Positions 42,021 through 51,577 of a stretch of 64,000 bases of DNA are shown here, piece after piece. The notes beneath the pieces were generated by a model, which did no database searches, was not told the DNA's origin, and saw only the letters and a program-made list of their open reading frames with translations. Within the stretch, counting starts at the first letter, position 1. Each line of letters opens with the position of its first letter. Location: contig NZ_KI912148.1 of the NCBI RefSeq assembly GCF_000517105.1, positions 1,544,518 to 1,608,517 of the forward strand, given 5' to 3'. The stretch comes from Fischerella sp. PCC 9605. Its GTDB lineage: Bacteria; Cyanobacteriota; Cyanobacteriia; Cyanobacteriales; Nostocaceae. The position numbers and the translations under genes are program-made.

Positions 42021-42941
42021 ATGACAAATTTGCAGGAGCGTGGGCATCTTCTTACAGAGCAGGTTAACCCAAATAGCCAGAATTTAGACCAACTCAGTTC
42101 TTTAGAATTGGTGGAAATTTTTAATCGCGAAGATGAAAAAGCAGTGGCTGCTGTTGCTGCTGCTAAAATGCAATTGGCTCAAGCAATTGAACGCACAGCA
42201 GAGTCTTTGCGCCACGGAGGACGTCTGTTTTATGTCGGTGCGGGAACGAGTGGGAGGTTAGGGGTGTTAGACGCTGCTGAGTGTCCGCCGACTTTTTGTA
42301 CGCCTCCGGAACTAGTACAGGGAATCATTGCTGGCGGTGCTGGCGCATTAGTACGCAGTTCTGAAGATTTAGAAGATCGTTTCCAAGATGGAGAAGCGGC
42401 GATCGCACAACGACAAATAACACAATTAGATGTGGTAGTCGGGATTACCGCTGGCGGTACAACACCTTTTGTTCATGGAGCCATTAATGCTGCCCGTCAA
42501 CGGGGGGCTACCACTATTTTTATTGCCTGTGTACCTGCCGAACAAGTGAGTGTGGAAGCGGATATTGATATTCGCTTGCTGACAGGGCCAGAGGTACTAG
42601 CTGGTTCCACTCGCCTGAAAGCAGGCACAGCAACTAAGCTAGCTTTAAATATCCTTTCTACCGGTGTGATGGTACGCTTGGGCAAAGTCTATGGAAATCG
42701 CATGGTAGATGTAGCGGTGACTAATAACAAATTACGCGATCGGGCTTTGCGAATTTTGCAAGACCTCACAAGTTTAAGTCGCGAAGCATCGGGATTATTG
42801 CTAGAACGTAGCGGCAACTGGGTAAAGTTGGCGCTGTTAATGCATTGGACTGGTTTAGACAAGGAACAAGGCTTAAAACTGCTCTCAGAATACCAAGGTA
42901 ATCTAAGAGTAGCAGTTGCCAGTCATAAAAGCCGCAGCTAA
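42021..42941 (+). CDS. murQ: N-acetylmuramic acid 6-phosphate etherase
   Basis: A 306-residue SIS-fold lyase cleaving the lactyl ether of MurNAc-6-phosphate in cell-wall recycling. It shows the family pattern: YVGAGTSGRLGVLDAAECPPTF (about 73-94), VGITAGGTTPFV (about 139-150) and STRLKAGTATKLALNILSTG near 198-217. The length is normal. Upstream DNA contains heptamer repeats reaching the start. No murK, nagK or anmK gene is adjacent. Confidence 0.96.
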   Translation: MTNLQERGHLLTEQVNPNSQNLDQLSSLELVEIFNREDEKAVAAVAAAKMQLAQAIERTAESLRHGGRLFYVGAGTSGRLGVLDAAECPPTFCTPPELVQGIIAGGAGALVRSSEDLEDRFQDGEAAIAQRQITQLDVVVGITAGGTTPFVHGAINAARQRGATTIFIACVPAEQVSVEADIDIRLLTGPEVLAGSTRLKAGTATKLALNILSTGVMVRLGKVYGNRMVDVAVTNNKLRDRALRILQDLTSLSREASGLLLERSGNWVKLALLMHWTGLDKEQGLKLLSEYQGNLRVAVASHKSRS

Positions 42942-43690
42942 TCATAGAAGTGTGTTGTTAGTTGTTAGTTGTTAGTTATTCATCACCACTACCCGCTAAC
43001 TACTAATTACTAACAATTTACATAGGTAGCTAGAAGTAAGAAGCTAAAAGCTTTTCCCAGACTATTTTTTGATGATTGATATTTTATGTTTAATACCGAT
43101 TGCAACATTCGAGAGGCGGAGCCTTCAACCCTCGTTACCAGGTTCAACCTGGTAACGAGAATGAGAACCTCTGGCTCTCCTACTAGATATAGTACAAGAT
43201 ATTAGCAATAACATTTCAAGTGTAGTTCAGGAAGTCTATGCTAGCTTTCCTAACTCACTAGATTTGGATAATTAATTTTGCAGAATACTCTGATTAATAA
43301 AACCTAACAAATCCAGATTTATTGCAATAAAAAAATCAGGAGTTACACTGATTCTTTCCTGGTCGTAAAAGTATAACATGATATATGAATTCTGGGTGCA
43401 TCTCCATTTTAGAATATAGCAATCCTACTTGGTGATTTAAACCCTAGCTAGGAATATAGATTCTGAAGAGGAGAGCATCTATATTCAGAGTACTCCTTTA
43501 TTTATTCTGCTGCTTTTACTCTTCTCAATCTTGGCTTGGGAAAGCTATATACCAATATATAAAAAAGAAATAGCAGCTATTTGGATAGTTTGCTGGCGGA
43601 ATTTATTTATACTCTGAAAATATATTTGCTGACTAATTTATATCTATTCTAGTCGGCAATAAGATGACTTATTAATAAAAGGAAAAAAGT
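42942..43690. repeat. gap with heptamers and hairpin repeat upstream of the PATAN gene
   Basis: TTGTTAG heptamers (42952-42978) are mirrored by CTAACTACTAATTACTAAC (42988-43012). The GTTACCAG repeat is at 43133-43180. The remainder (43180-43690) is AT-rich with no gene; the AAAAGGAAAAAAGT segment just before 43691 gives a ribosome binding site for the next gene. Confidence 0.6.
43133..43180. repeat. GTTACCAG hairpin repeat, copy 3
   Basis: GTTACCAGGTT, C, AACCTGGTAAC is a perfect inverted repeat (43134-43156), followed by GAGAACCTCTGGCTCTC. It is the best preserved of three copies in the window. Confidence 0.8.
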
Positions 43691-44902
43691 ATGAGCCATC
43701 TGCAACCGATGGTAGCAAATAAATTAATGAACGAATTTAAACATTATACTGAATTAAAATATAGTGGCAAGTTACTTATTAAAAGTACCAAGGGATCTAA
43801 GTGGAATTTTTATTATCAATCAGGACAAATAGTTTGGGCAACAGGAGGAACTCATCCCTTCCGGCGCTGGCGTAGACAAATGGCTCAATATTGCCCTGAA
43901 ATTGACCTTGATAATATGCAGTTGTGCTCTCAAGACGTATCCATAGATTACTGGGATTATCGCCTTCTAGAATCTTTGTACGCTCAACAGAAAATTAAGC
44001 GCGAACAAATGAATGCTGTTGTGGAAAACACGATCGCAGAATTATTATTTGATCTCGTTCAACAGGCAAATTTTTCTTCGGTAAATAGCGATCGCAACCA
44101 AGAAATCATTTTGCCAGCATCAACGAACTTGGTAAGCGCCGATAAATTTTTCAAACTCATGGAGGAATCATGGAAAAATTGGTCGGAAGCTGGTTTAGCA
44201 AATCTTTCTCCTAACTTAGCACCAACAGTGCACAGAGCAGAACAACTCCAGCAACAAGTAAGTTCAGGTGTCTACAAAAATTTTGTAACTTTAATCAACG
44301 GCAAGTATACTCTACTGGACTTAGCCGTGAAAATGAAGCAGAGTGTCTTGTCAGTTTCCCGTTCTTTGCTTCCTTATATCTTTAAAGGAATTATTGAACT
44401 GGTGGAAGTTCCTGATTTACCTTTACGAGTAATTGAAGTTAAAGATAACTACAGCATCACCAAATCAAAAACACCAACTATTCCGCTGATCGCCTGTGTG
44501 AACGATCGCCCTCAGGTCAGCGAAATGCTAGAGGAAATTATTATACATAATGGGTTGAGACTAATTAATATCCAAGATGCTGTTCATCCCTTACCAATTT
44601 TAATTGAGCATAAGCCAGACCTGATTTTTTTAGATTTGGTTTTACCAGTCGCCAGTGGGTACGAAATTTGCGCTCAGTTAAGACGTATTTCTTTGTTTGC
44701 TAATACGCCAATAATTATTTTAACGGACAGCGATCGCTCTTTAGATCGAGTTCGAGCCAAAGTTGTAGGTTCAACAGATTCTATCGCTGCACCCCTATCA
44801 GCCGACAAAGTCATGGGTGTAGTACGTAAGCACATACAACCAGAGTCAAAAGTCAAAAGTCTAACAACTCTGGACTCTGGACTCTTGACCCTTGACTCTT
44901 GA
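43691..44902 (+). CDS. PATAN-domain response regulator (PatA-like), degenerate receiver
   Basis: A 403-residue protein. The N-terminal PATAN/DUF4388 region (about 10-110) has SGKLLIKSTKGSKWNFYYQSGQIVWATGG. A helical middle part follows. The C-terminal receiver (about 262-385) keeps the phospho-acceptor Asp (LIFLDLVLP) and Thr (IIILTDSD), but the conserved Lys before Pro is Ala (SIAAPLS). PATAN regulators act in heterocyst patterning and phototaxis signalling. The last 20 or so residues (ESKVKSLTTLDSG ...) are coded by a heptamer repeat, so the tail is probably non-functional. Confidence 0.9.
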   Translation: MSHLQPMVANKLMNEFKHYTELKYSGKLLIKSTKGSKWNFYYQSGQIVWATGGTHPFRRWRRQMAQYCPEIDLDNMQLCSQDVSIDYWDYRLLESLYAQQKIKREQMNAVVENTIAELLFDLVQQANFSSVNSDRNQEIILPASTNLVSADKFFKLMEESWKNWSEAGLANLSPNLAPTVHRAEQLQQQVSSGVYKNFVTLINGKYTLLDLAVKMKQSVLSVSRSLLPYIFKGIIELVEVPDLPLRVIEVKDNYSITKSKTPTIPLIACVNDRPQVSEMLEEIIIHNGLRLINIQDAVHPLPILIEHKPDLIFLDLVLPVASGYEICAQLRRISLFANTPIIILTDSDRSLDRVRAKVVGSTDSIAAPLSADKVMGVVRKHIQPESKVKSLTTLDSGLLTLDS

Positions 44903-45274
44903 CTAATCTTCCAGTGATTTAGCTGGTACTTCAACTGCTGTTACATCAATTGTGCCTTCAGGTGTAAAGCGCTGAAAACGACCATGTTGCACTAACAAAG
45001 CCTCTCCACAGTTAGGACACTGCAACTGGGTTTGATTTAAACCTGTAAATTCGTATTCACAGACGGGACAGCGATCGCTAACTAAGTTACGTTGTAGCCA
45101 CCAACGGAAACCAAAAAATGCCACAATCGGTGCGAGTAAAAGTAGCCCAAAAATAATCAGCAATGAATTTACTAACCAGCCTAAGCCCAATGAGCCTAGC
45201 AACCACACAATTACTATGAGGGTCAGCCAAGGGCGGAGATGATACAGACTTAACTGAAAGGTTCTAAAGCTCAT
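44903..45274 (-). CDS. zinc-ribbon membrane protein
   Basis: A 123-residue protein. Two membrane helices (about 15-33 and 36-55) precede a treble-clef/zinc-ribbon with CPVC at about 71-74 and CPNC at 88-91. It is conserved in layout with small cyanobacterial membrane proteins of unknown role. It is convergent with the PATAN gene, the two stop codons being adjacent, so transcripts may overlap. Confidence 0.8.
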   Translation of the reverse strand: MSFRTFQLSLYHLRPWLTLIVIVWLLGSLGLGWLVNSLLIIFGLLLLAPIVAFFGFRWWLQRNLVSDRCPVCEYEFTGLNQTQLQCPNCGEALLVQHGRFQRFTPEGTIDVTAVEVPAKSLED

Positions 45275-45652
45275 TTGTTAAGTATCGTCTTGCTCTTCCT
45301 CTAGGATAGCGAGTTTGTACAAGAGTCTCTAGTACAACAAGGCAAGAAACAGAAGATTATAATGCTTATAAAATCTACATTTTTGTCCATACTCTCACAT
45401 TCTGGTTATTTCTGCCCTGCTGCTCTCGCTACAAATAAATTAACCATTTGACTCTAAGATTTGGTCAATTCTTAAAATTTCGACAAGTTAAGGGTTACTC
45501 AACAAAGAGCGTAGAAACCAATAAAAAGGCTATTTCAATAAGGAACACACTATATAACTAAAAATTCAGGATATTAGCTTGAATTGGTGTGCGATCGCCA
45601 ATCTTCTTGATAACTGAGTCGATCGCATTACTTCTAACCCGCAGCTTGCTGA
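45275..45652. other. 378 bp gap
   Basis: AT-rich DNA with one HIP1-related site near 45591-45597. No gene, strong hairpin or repeat seen. It contains upstream sequence of the zinc-ribbon gene and the 3' flank of panC-cmk. Confidence 0.5.
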
Positions 45653-47260
45653 TTAAAATTGAGATAACCGTTGCTGATAATAGTCCGCTATTTTTTCTGT
45701 CACTTCAGTTACCGATAGACCATCAGTACTAATTTCAATCGCATCGGGTGCTTTCTTTAAAGGCGAAACTTTGCGAGTGCTATCTTTCCAGTCGCGTTCA
45801 GCAATATCTTTCTCTAACTGTTCCAAAGATACTTCGCTTTGACCTTGTTTTTGAAAGTCTTGCTGGCGACGACGCGCGCGTTCTTTCACAGAGGCGGTTA
45901 AAAAGATTTTCACTTCTGCATCGGGGAAAACGTGGGAACCAATATCCCGTCCTTCCGCGACTAAACCACCTTTTTTGCCCCAGCTTTGCTGTTGTTTTAC
46001 CAGTGCTTGACGCACAGCGCTTTGTGCAGCTATGGCCGAGACTTTAGATGTTACTTCTGTTGAGCGAATTACCTGGGTAACATTATGACCGTTAATCCAA
46101 ACCTGCACCGGAGATTGTAAATCCTGCCCGGGAGCCAGTTCGATTACACACCTGCTAACTAATTCAGCGATCGCACACTCATCATCAATAGCAATTCCCT
46201 CGTGCAGCACCAACCAGGTAACAGCACGGTACATTGCTCCTGTATCCAAATATACTAGACCCAATTTTGCCGCTACTTGGCGGGCAACTGTAGATTTTCC
46301 AGCTCCGGCGGGTCCATCAATGGCGATGATTGGTTGGCGATCGCGCAGAATCGTGTTGTCAATTAAACGTGTAGAACCAAGACGAGCAGCGATCGCGAGC
46401 ATTCCTTCCTCCTGAACTGTTTTTAAAGGTATTAACGTAGTCGGTTCAACCAATTCAATATATTCCACAGATACAGAACTGACCATTGCTATTTCTTGCT
46501 GCACTATTGCTATTAGCTTGCTCGTATTGCGTTCTCCGGCGCGAAAAGCTGCTTGAGCTTGCCGCAAACCGCGATACAACACTGCTGCTTGCTGCTTTTC
46601 TGTAGCAGTCAAATATTTGTTGCGAGAACTCATGGCTAAACCAGATGGTTCCCGCACAGTTGGGCAAGCAACAATCTCAATCGAGAAATTCAAATCAGCT
46701 ACTAGCCGTCTGATAATTGCCAGTTGCTGACCATCTTTTTGACCAAAATAGGCTCGGTCAGGCTGTACCAAGTTGAAAAGCTTGGTCACGATCGTAGCCA
46801 CTCCTTGAAAGTGACCTGGTCGAGAACGACCACACAAGCCTGAGATCATAGCAGATGGTGGGATGACTTGTGTAACTTTTGAGTCTTGTATATTCTTCAG
46901 GTCAACTCCCATCTCTTCCGGAGTTGGTACAAAAATCGCATCTACTCCAGCTTGTTCGCACAGTTGTCGGTCTTGATCTAAGGTGCGGGGATAACGATGA
47001 TAATCCTCGTTCGGGCCAAATTGCAGAGGATTGACGAAAATACTGACAATTACCGTAGCATTTTCTTGTCGCGCCCGTTGAATCAAGCTTAAATGACCCT
47101 GATGTAAGGCTCCCATTGTGGGAACAAGACCGACTGCTGTCAAGGATATGCCAGTTACTTCAAATTCTGATGGCCGCTCTTGCTCCAAAAGCATGTTTTC
47201 TGACGAGCGGCGTTTAGCTAAGTAGCAGCTTAGAGCTGCAATTGTTGTCAACAGGCGCAC
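45653..47260 (-). CDS. panC-cmk: bifunctional pantothenate synthetase / cytidylate kinase
   Basis: A 535-residue fusion typical of cyanobacteria. The N-terminal PanC (about 35-300) joins pantoate and beta-alanine with ATP; VPTMGALHQGHLSLI carries the HxGH nucleotide motif, and GQKDGQQLAIIRR and SSRNKYL are present. The C-terminal Cmk (about 308-530) phosphorylates CMP/dCMP; AIDGPAGAGKSTVARQVA is the P-loop, then LDTGAMYRA and EGRDIGSHVFPDAEVKIFL. It thus links coenzyme A and nucleotide metabolism. The first 25 residues are poorly conserved in appearance. Confidence 0.97.
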   Translation of the reverse strand: MRLLTTIAALSCYLAKRRSSENMLLEQERPSEFEVTGISLTAVGLVPTMGALHQGHLSLIQRARQENATVIVSIFVNPLQFGPNEDYHRYPRTLDQDRQLCEQAGVDAIFVPTPEEMGVDLKNIQDSKVTQVIPPSAMISGLCGRSRPGHFQGVATIVTKLFNLVQPDRAYFGQKDGQQLAIIRRLVADLNFSIEIVACPTVREPSGLAMSSRNKYLTATEKQQAAVLYRGLRQAQAAFRAGERNTSKLIAIVQQEIAMVSSVSVEYIELVEPTTLIPLKTVQEEGMLAIAARLGSTRLIDNTILRDRQPIIAIDGPAGAGKSTVARQVAAKLGLVYLDTGAMYRAVTWLVLHEGIAIDDECAIAELVSRCVIELAPGQDLQSPVQVWINGHNVTQVIRSTEVTSKVSAIAAQSAVRQALVKQQQSWGKKGGLVAEGRDIGSHVFPDAEVKIFLTASVKERARRRQQDFQKQGQSEVSLEQLEKDIAERDWKDSTRKVSPLKKAPDAIEISTDGLSVTEVTEKIADYYQQRLSQF

Positions 47261-47346
47261 AAAAATACCCCTAGTCTTTCCTTTGCTCTCCCCGTTAGTT
47301 TATATCTGAAAAGGAAGCAAGAGAGTAGTGACTGGGGTAATGAGGA

Positions 47347-47422
47347 TTGTTGTTTGTTGTTTGTTGGTTGTTGTTTGGAGCATCAATTACCAACCAACAA
47401 CCAACAACCAACCACCAACCAA
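47347..47422. repeat. inverted heptamer repeat, second copy
   Basis: TTGTTTG-type units followed by CCAACAA units, forming a potential long hairpin, as at 18370-18447. It sits between the 3' end of rlpA and the 5' end of panC-cmk (both minus strand) and probably ends rlpA transcripts. Confidence 0.7.
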
Positions 47423-47427
47423 TGTCT

Positions 47428-48480
47428 TTACCTTCCCAGAACTTCTATTTTCACTGGTGCTATGCCGCTACCCATCATTCCCAGAATTCGTGCTGCACCT
47501 GCGGAAAGGTCAATAACTCGACCGCGAATGAATGGGCCTCTGTCATTAATTCGTACAACAACGGAACGGCCATTGCGGGTGTTGGTGACACGTACTCGTG
47601 TACCAAAGGGCAAGCTGCGATGGGCCGCTGTCATTCCTTCTGGATTAAACCTCTCACCAGCCGCGGTACGATTGCCGGAAAAATCATAGCCGTAGTAAGA
47701 AGCTACTCCCTTGATGGTGTCTCGCACTCGCCCAGCAATCTGCTGCGGCAACTTTGGTAGTGAGGCTGACGAACGTACTGGTAAGTTAGCTATTTCGTTT
47801 AGGGGAGATGCGTTGCCTATAAGTCTGCGTAGGCGGTTGGTTGCCTGTAACGCGTCTTGTGCCGGATCGTTAGTTGTATCCGCTAGCCGCGTGTCATCAT
47901 TGATTTCGACAAGTTCTTCGCTATTGACTTTGATGATGAAGCGATCGCCAGACTTTTGCTGACCAGCTATGCTTTTGTTCTGGTCTTGATTGGAGGTTGT
48001 AGATGCGCCTCCTGCTTTCCAACTCACAATAATCTTGCTGGCGTCTACTTTATCCAAGGCTAGCTGGTTGATCTTTGCTGCTACTTTGCTAGCCCTTTGA
48101 ACTGGATCGTCTTTAGCAAAGCTACCCTGATTGGCCTGATTAGCGCTTGTCTTGCCCGCACTGTCAATTTCACCAACTTTAGTTTCTTCGCTGGTAACTG
48201 ACTTCTGACCCAAAAAGCTGAGAACAGGGATATCGCGCAGATAGAGCGTTGCCGCTGGACGTCCTGTCACTTCATGTGTTTGAATCTTTGCGATCGCAGC
48301 AGCATTAGAGGCAGGGTTCGCTGTTGGGGATTGGTATTCTCCTACTTTGACTACATCAGCTGAAAATGCAGATAGAGAAGTTGGAGCAGTTTTCTTAGTT
48401 GTTTCGGCACGTCCAACTAAGGGCATCCCCAAAACTGTGCTACACACAGCGACAACAGTCCACAAATGTTTTTGATTCAT
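47428..48480 (-). CDS. rlpA: RlpA-like septal ring lytic transglycosylase
   Basis: About 350 residues from the Met at 48480, which opens a clean signal peptide (MNQKHLWTVVAVCSTVLG ... cleaved after GRA); an in-frame extension to 48585 is not supported. The C-terminal double-psi beta-barrel has GVASYYGYDFSGNRTAAGERF, AAHRSLPFGTRVRVTN, RINDRGPF and VIDLSAGAARILG, with the catalytic-type Asp in NDRGP. It cuts naked glycan strands. The central region is low-complexity. No SPOR domain is present. Confidence 0.93.
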   Translation of the reverse strand: MNQKHLWTVVAVCSTVLGMPLVGRAETTKKTAPTSLSAFSADVVKVGEYQSPTANPASNAAAIAKIQTHEVTGRPAATLYLRDIPVLSFLGQKSVTSEETKVGEIDSAGKTSANQANQGSFAKDDPVQRASKVAAKINQLALDKVDASKIIVSWKAGGASTTSNQDQNKSIAGQQKSGDRFIIKVNSEELVEINDDTRLADTTNDPAQDALQATNRLRRLIGNASPLNEIANLPVRSSASLPKLPQQIAGRVRDTIKGVASYYGYDFSGNRTAAGERFNPEGMTAAHRSLPFGTRVRVTNTRNGRSVVVRINDRGPFIRGRVIDLSAGAARILGMMGSGIAPVKIEVLGR

Positions 48481-48585
48481 GCGTCCGATTATTAAAGCAA
48501 CTGTAGAACAGAGATTTGGTGATTTTGTAGGTGTTGCACTGCTGAGAGTGGCTTCCCGCAACAATCGAACTCGTTCCGCTTTCAC

Positions 48586-48950
48586 TTTTTGCTAATAACT
48601 GCAACAGACTAACATGAACCTCTGAATTTGGGGATCAGGGTTTTAGCGTAAGTATTGGTAGCATTATCTAAATCAAATTAGAATTTCAAGTCCAAAACCG
48701 TTCTAAAAAGCGGATTTTGGCTTAGTAACACTTTTTTTGATTGTTTAGAAATTTTATTATGAAAACCTAACAATATTTGGTATTTAAATCGATCAAATGG
48801 CATATGTGCTTGCCTAAAAAGCTCATTGATGTTATTTAGTTTCCAACAAAGTTGATTTAACCATAAAAATACTTAAAACAAGTAAATATACTTAAAGTAT
48901 TAATTTGAAGATTAAACTTTATTTTAAGTTATATTTATAACACTTTTTCA
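48586..48950. other. AT-rich gap upstream of rlpA
   Basis: No gene or repeat identified. It should hold the rlpA promoter. AT-rich runs dominate from 48720 onward. Confidence 0.45.
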
Positions 48951-49223
48951 GTGTCAGCTGCCAATTGCCAATTTCCAAGAGTAATAGGGTATTGCTTAGC
49001 TCAAGCTAGCATACAAGATAAATATTTCAACTATTTAGATATTAACAATCTTTTTCATAATGTTGTATTTGCAACAAGTACTCCGATACACTTACCTGAA
49101 CGTGATGTTGAAAAATTAAGTGAAATAAGTTACATATATTGGCAACAAAGAAGCTTGAGACGAGCTTTTGTTGAAGGAAGCATTTTTTACAATAAAATAA
49201 GAACCAATTATGTCGCGGTTTAA
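48951..49223 (+). CDS. doubtful small reading frame, unknown
   Basis: Ninety residues from a GTG. It contains a plausible amphipathic part (LPERDVEKLSEISYIYWQQRSLRRAFVEG), but no ribosome binding site and no recognised family. It may be a relic of a longer gene or chance. Kept only because nothing else explains this stretch. Confidence 0.25.
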   Translation: MSAANCQFPRVIGYCLAQASIQDKYFNYLDINNLFHNVVFATSTPIHLPERDVEKLSEISYIYWQQRSLRRAFVEGSIFYNKIRTNYVAV

Positions 49224-49332
49224 CCAAATTTGCTGGCACTGTGCGAGTACTTTGTAACCACGGCTAAGAAGCACAATATCTTACCCAAGGTAGTTGAGAA
49301 AGCGTAACTTTTCACACTGAATTGTCAGTTTC

Positions 49333-50307
49333 ATGGCAAACCAAGAAGATTTAGCAAAACCCCCATCATCACTTCAATCTTTTCTTGAAGACTTGCATTG
49401 CAAGTACAAGCCATTGCAGAATGGTGCAGTAGCGAATTACATTCCAGAACTGGCAAAGGTAGACCCAGATTCGTTCAGCATCTGCATCGTCACCGTTGAT
49501 GGTGAAGTTTACGAAGTTGGAGATAGCCAGCAGCTATTCACAATTCAATCTATCTCCAAAGTGTTTGTATACGGACTCGCTCTTGAAGACCACGGAAGAG
49601 ATTACATATTAACTAGGGTGGGTGTAGAACCCACAGGAGACGCATTCAACGCTATCATTCTTGACGAGCAATCTAAGCGACCTTACAACCCAATGGTGAA
49701 TGCAGGAGCGATCGCCACCACCAGTTTAATCAAGGGGTCGGGTGCAACCGAACGTTTGAACCGGATGCTGGATATGTTCCGCAGATATATAGGACGCGAT
49801 GTATTCGTTGATATTTCGGTATTTACATCAGAACGCACCACCGGACATCGCAACCGAGCGATGGCACACCTGATGCTCAACTTTGGTATGATTGACGAAC
49901 CCATCGACACAGCACTAGATCTTTACTTTCAACAGTGTGCGGTGATGGTCAATTGCCATGATTTAGCTGTGATGGCGGCGACGCTGGCAAATAAGGGTGT
50001 CAACCCTATGACCAAAGAACAAGCGGTTAATAGCCGTTACGTCAAAGACATTCTCAGCGTCATGTATACCTGCGGAATGTATAACTTTGCGGGTGAGTGG
50101 GCATACAAAGTTGGTATTCCCGCCAAAAGTGGTATCTCTGGTGGGATTATTGCCGTAGTACCCGACAAGATGGGAATCGCAGTATTTTCACCTCGCTTGG
50201 ACGCACGCGGTAACAGCGTCCGGGGAGTGAAGGTGTGCGAGGAACTTTCGCAACATTTGGGTTTACACCTGTTTGAGTGTGCGCGGTTAGTCAAGAGTCA
50301 AGAGTAA
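49333..50307 (+). CDS. glsA: glutaminase
   Basis: A 324-residue serine-dependent glutaminase of the beta-lactamase-like fold, releasing glutamate and ammonia from glutamine. The catalytic SISK tetrad is near residue 77 ([10 protein letters not shown]); [15 protein letters not shown] near 120, the Tyr of [26 protein letters not shown] near 245-270 and [18 protein letters not shown] complete the active-site set. The C-terminal KSQE is coded by the start of an AGTCAAGAGT heptamer repeat. Single gene. Confidence 0.97.
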   Translation: MANQEDLAKPPSSLQSFLEDLHCKYKPLQNGAVANYIPELAKVDPDSFSICIVTVDGEVYEVGDSQQLFTIQSISKVFVYGLALEDHGRDYILTRVGVEPTGDAFNAIILDEQSKRPYNPMVNAGAIATTSLIKGSGATERLNRMLDMFRRYIGRDVFVDISVFTSERTTGHRNRAMAHLMLNFGMIDEPIDTALDLYFQQCAVMVNCHDLAVMAATLANKGVNPMTKEQAVNSRYVKDILSVMYTCGMYNFAGEWAYKVGIPAKSGISGGIIAVVPDKMGIAVFSPRLDARGNSVRGVKVCEELSQHLGLHLFECARLVKSQE

Positions 50308-50468
50308 ATACTTAGAGGTAAAAGAGGAACAAGGATTAGGTGCAGTAGAGCCAACTGTGCTGTAAATTCTGATAAAAGCTGTGTCTTTTTGCCTGCATAT
50401 TTTACTTTTACCAAGATTTTGTTGAATTGTACCATAATAAAAATATTAGGTTTTTATGGAAAAAACAA

Positions 50469-51146
50469 ATGGCTAAACCCACAGGAGAACTTGGATATCT
50501 TCGTGCCAGTATAGATGAGAATTGTGAACTAAAATCAAGTTTTGAAAAAATACATTTTTCAAAAGAGAAAGATGCAGTTGAGCAACATATCGTTTCATGT
50601 TTTATAAATTCAGCAAATAAAGAAATTAATCAATCAGGGGAAACGTTTTTCTTGTCTAATCCTGTAAAAAAGCCGTTAGATGATTTCGATTTTGAGGTTT
50701 CCACACCTAAAGGAACTGCTTATTTGGAGTTGATGGAAGCTGCTCCACTCGAACGTATAAAAGGGGGGTATGCTCATGCTCCTCAAAGTTATAAGCCTTA
50801 TGACTTTGCACAAAATATCTTCAAAAAGATTTTAGATAAATCTCAGAAGTACTCAAAATCTCGAAAGCACGATGAACTTTTTCTTCTCATATATGTAACG
50901 CATTGGACATTTGTATTGAGCGAAACAACTATCGACTTGTTGAGATATTTTTGCAATCAACAGCAAACGATTTTCAAGGCAATTTTTTTGTATACCCCTC
51001 TTGATGAAAAGGAAGGTGTTGTCAAGTTCATTTGTCCTGTCCCCCCAGAATTTTTGCAGGAGATTGATCCTGAAAAATATAAAGAAAACGTAGTACTCAA
51101 TTTAGATCCTAAAAAATTTAAGACTGTCATTAAAAGAGAGCCTTGA
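50469..51146 (+). CDS. unrecognised 225-residue protein
   Basis: From the ATG at 50469; an in-frame TTG at 50427 is less likely. No family recognised. DDFDFEVSTPKGTAYLELMEA (about 70-90, given here as one motif of an acidic strand-turn-strand) has the D...E layout of nuclease-like folds, but the following Lys is absent. FLLIYVTHWTFVLSETTIDLL suggests a buried strand-helix. Composition is Lys- and Glu-rich. Its neighbour is a higBA module, so it may be part of a small accessory or defence insertion. Confidence 0.65.
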   Translation: MAKPTGELGYLRASIDENCELKSSFEKIHFSKEKDAVEQHIVSCFINSANKEINQSGETFFLSNPVKKPLDDFDFEVSTPKGTAYLELMEAAPLERIKGGYAHAPQSYKPYDFAQNIFKKILDKSQKYSKSRKHDELFLLIYVTHWTFVLSETTIDLLRYFCNQQQTIFKAIFLYTPLDEKEGVVKFICPVPPEFLQEIDPEKYKENVVLNLDPKKFKTVIKREP

Positions 51147-51192
51147 CACCCACTTTTTCCGTATTGAGCCAAGATGCGTGAAATAAAAATTG

Positions 51193-51244
51193 TGCGTCTG
51201 AAAAAACGCTTAGACGCATCAGATGTAGACTTCAATTCTACATC
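51193..51244. terminator. paired hairpins between convergent genes
   Basis: Stem 1: TGCGTCT (51193-51199) with AGACGCA (51212-51218). Stem 2: GATGTAGA (51222-51229) with TCTACATC (51237-51244), overlapping the higA stop codon. They probably end transcription from both sides. Confidence 0.5.
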
Positions 51245-51564
51245 GACACCCTTTGATTCTGTTCCTTATGACTAAATCTCAATATGGCTTTAATATCATC
51301 CTCTTCTTGCTTGAGTACATGGTATAGATCCCAATTCTGTTGAAGGTTGAGCCAGAACTCAGAACTGTTTCCAAAGAACTTGGACAAACGTAATGCAGTA
51401 CTTGGTGTTACACCACGTTTCCCATTGACTAACTCATTCACTCGCTGATAGGGAACATGAATTGCTTGTGCAAGTTCAGTTTGTGATATTCCCATTGCTT
51501 CTAAGAAGTCTTTAAGCAGGATTTCTCCAGGATGTGTCGGAGGACGATGTTTTGGAGTTCTCAT
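51238..51564 (-). CDS. higA: HigA-family antitoxin
   Basis: A 108-residue helix-turn-helix antitoxin. It begins with the HigA signature RPPTHPGEILLKDFLEAMGIS, then LAQAIHVPYQRVNELVNGKRGVTPSTALRLSKFFGNSSEFWLNLQ, the XRE fold with FWLNLQ ending. It follows higB by about 13 bp and closes the operon. It should neutralise HigB and repress the promoter through the inverted repeat at 51873-51901. Confidence 0.95.
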   Translation of the reverse strand: MRTPKHRPPTHPGEILLKDFLEAMGISQTELAQAIHVPYQRVNELVNGKRGVTPSTALRLSKFFGNSSEFWLNLQQNWDLYHVLKQEEDDIKAILRFSHKEQNQRVSM

Positions 51565-51577
51565 AAATTATTACCCC

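Noticed and set aside
43133-43180. GTTCAACC-containing hairpin considered as a tRNA T-arm
   Set aside because: No acceptor, D or anticodon arms around it, and identical units occur elsewhere as a repeat.
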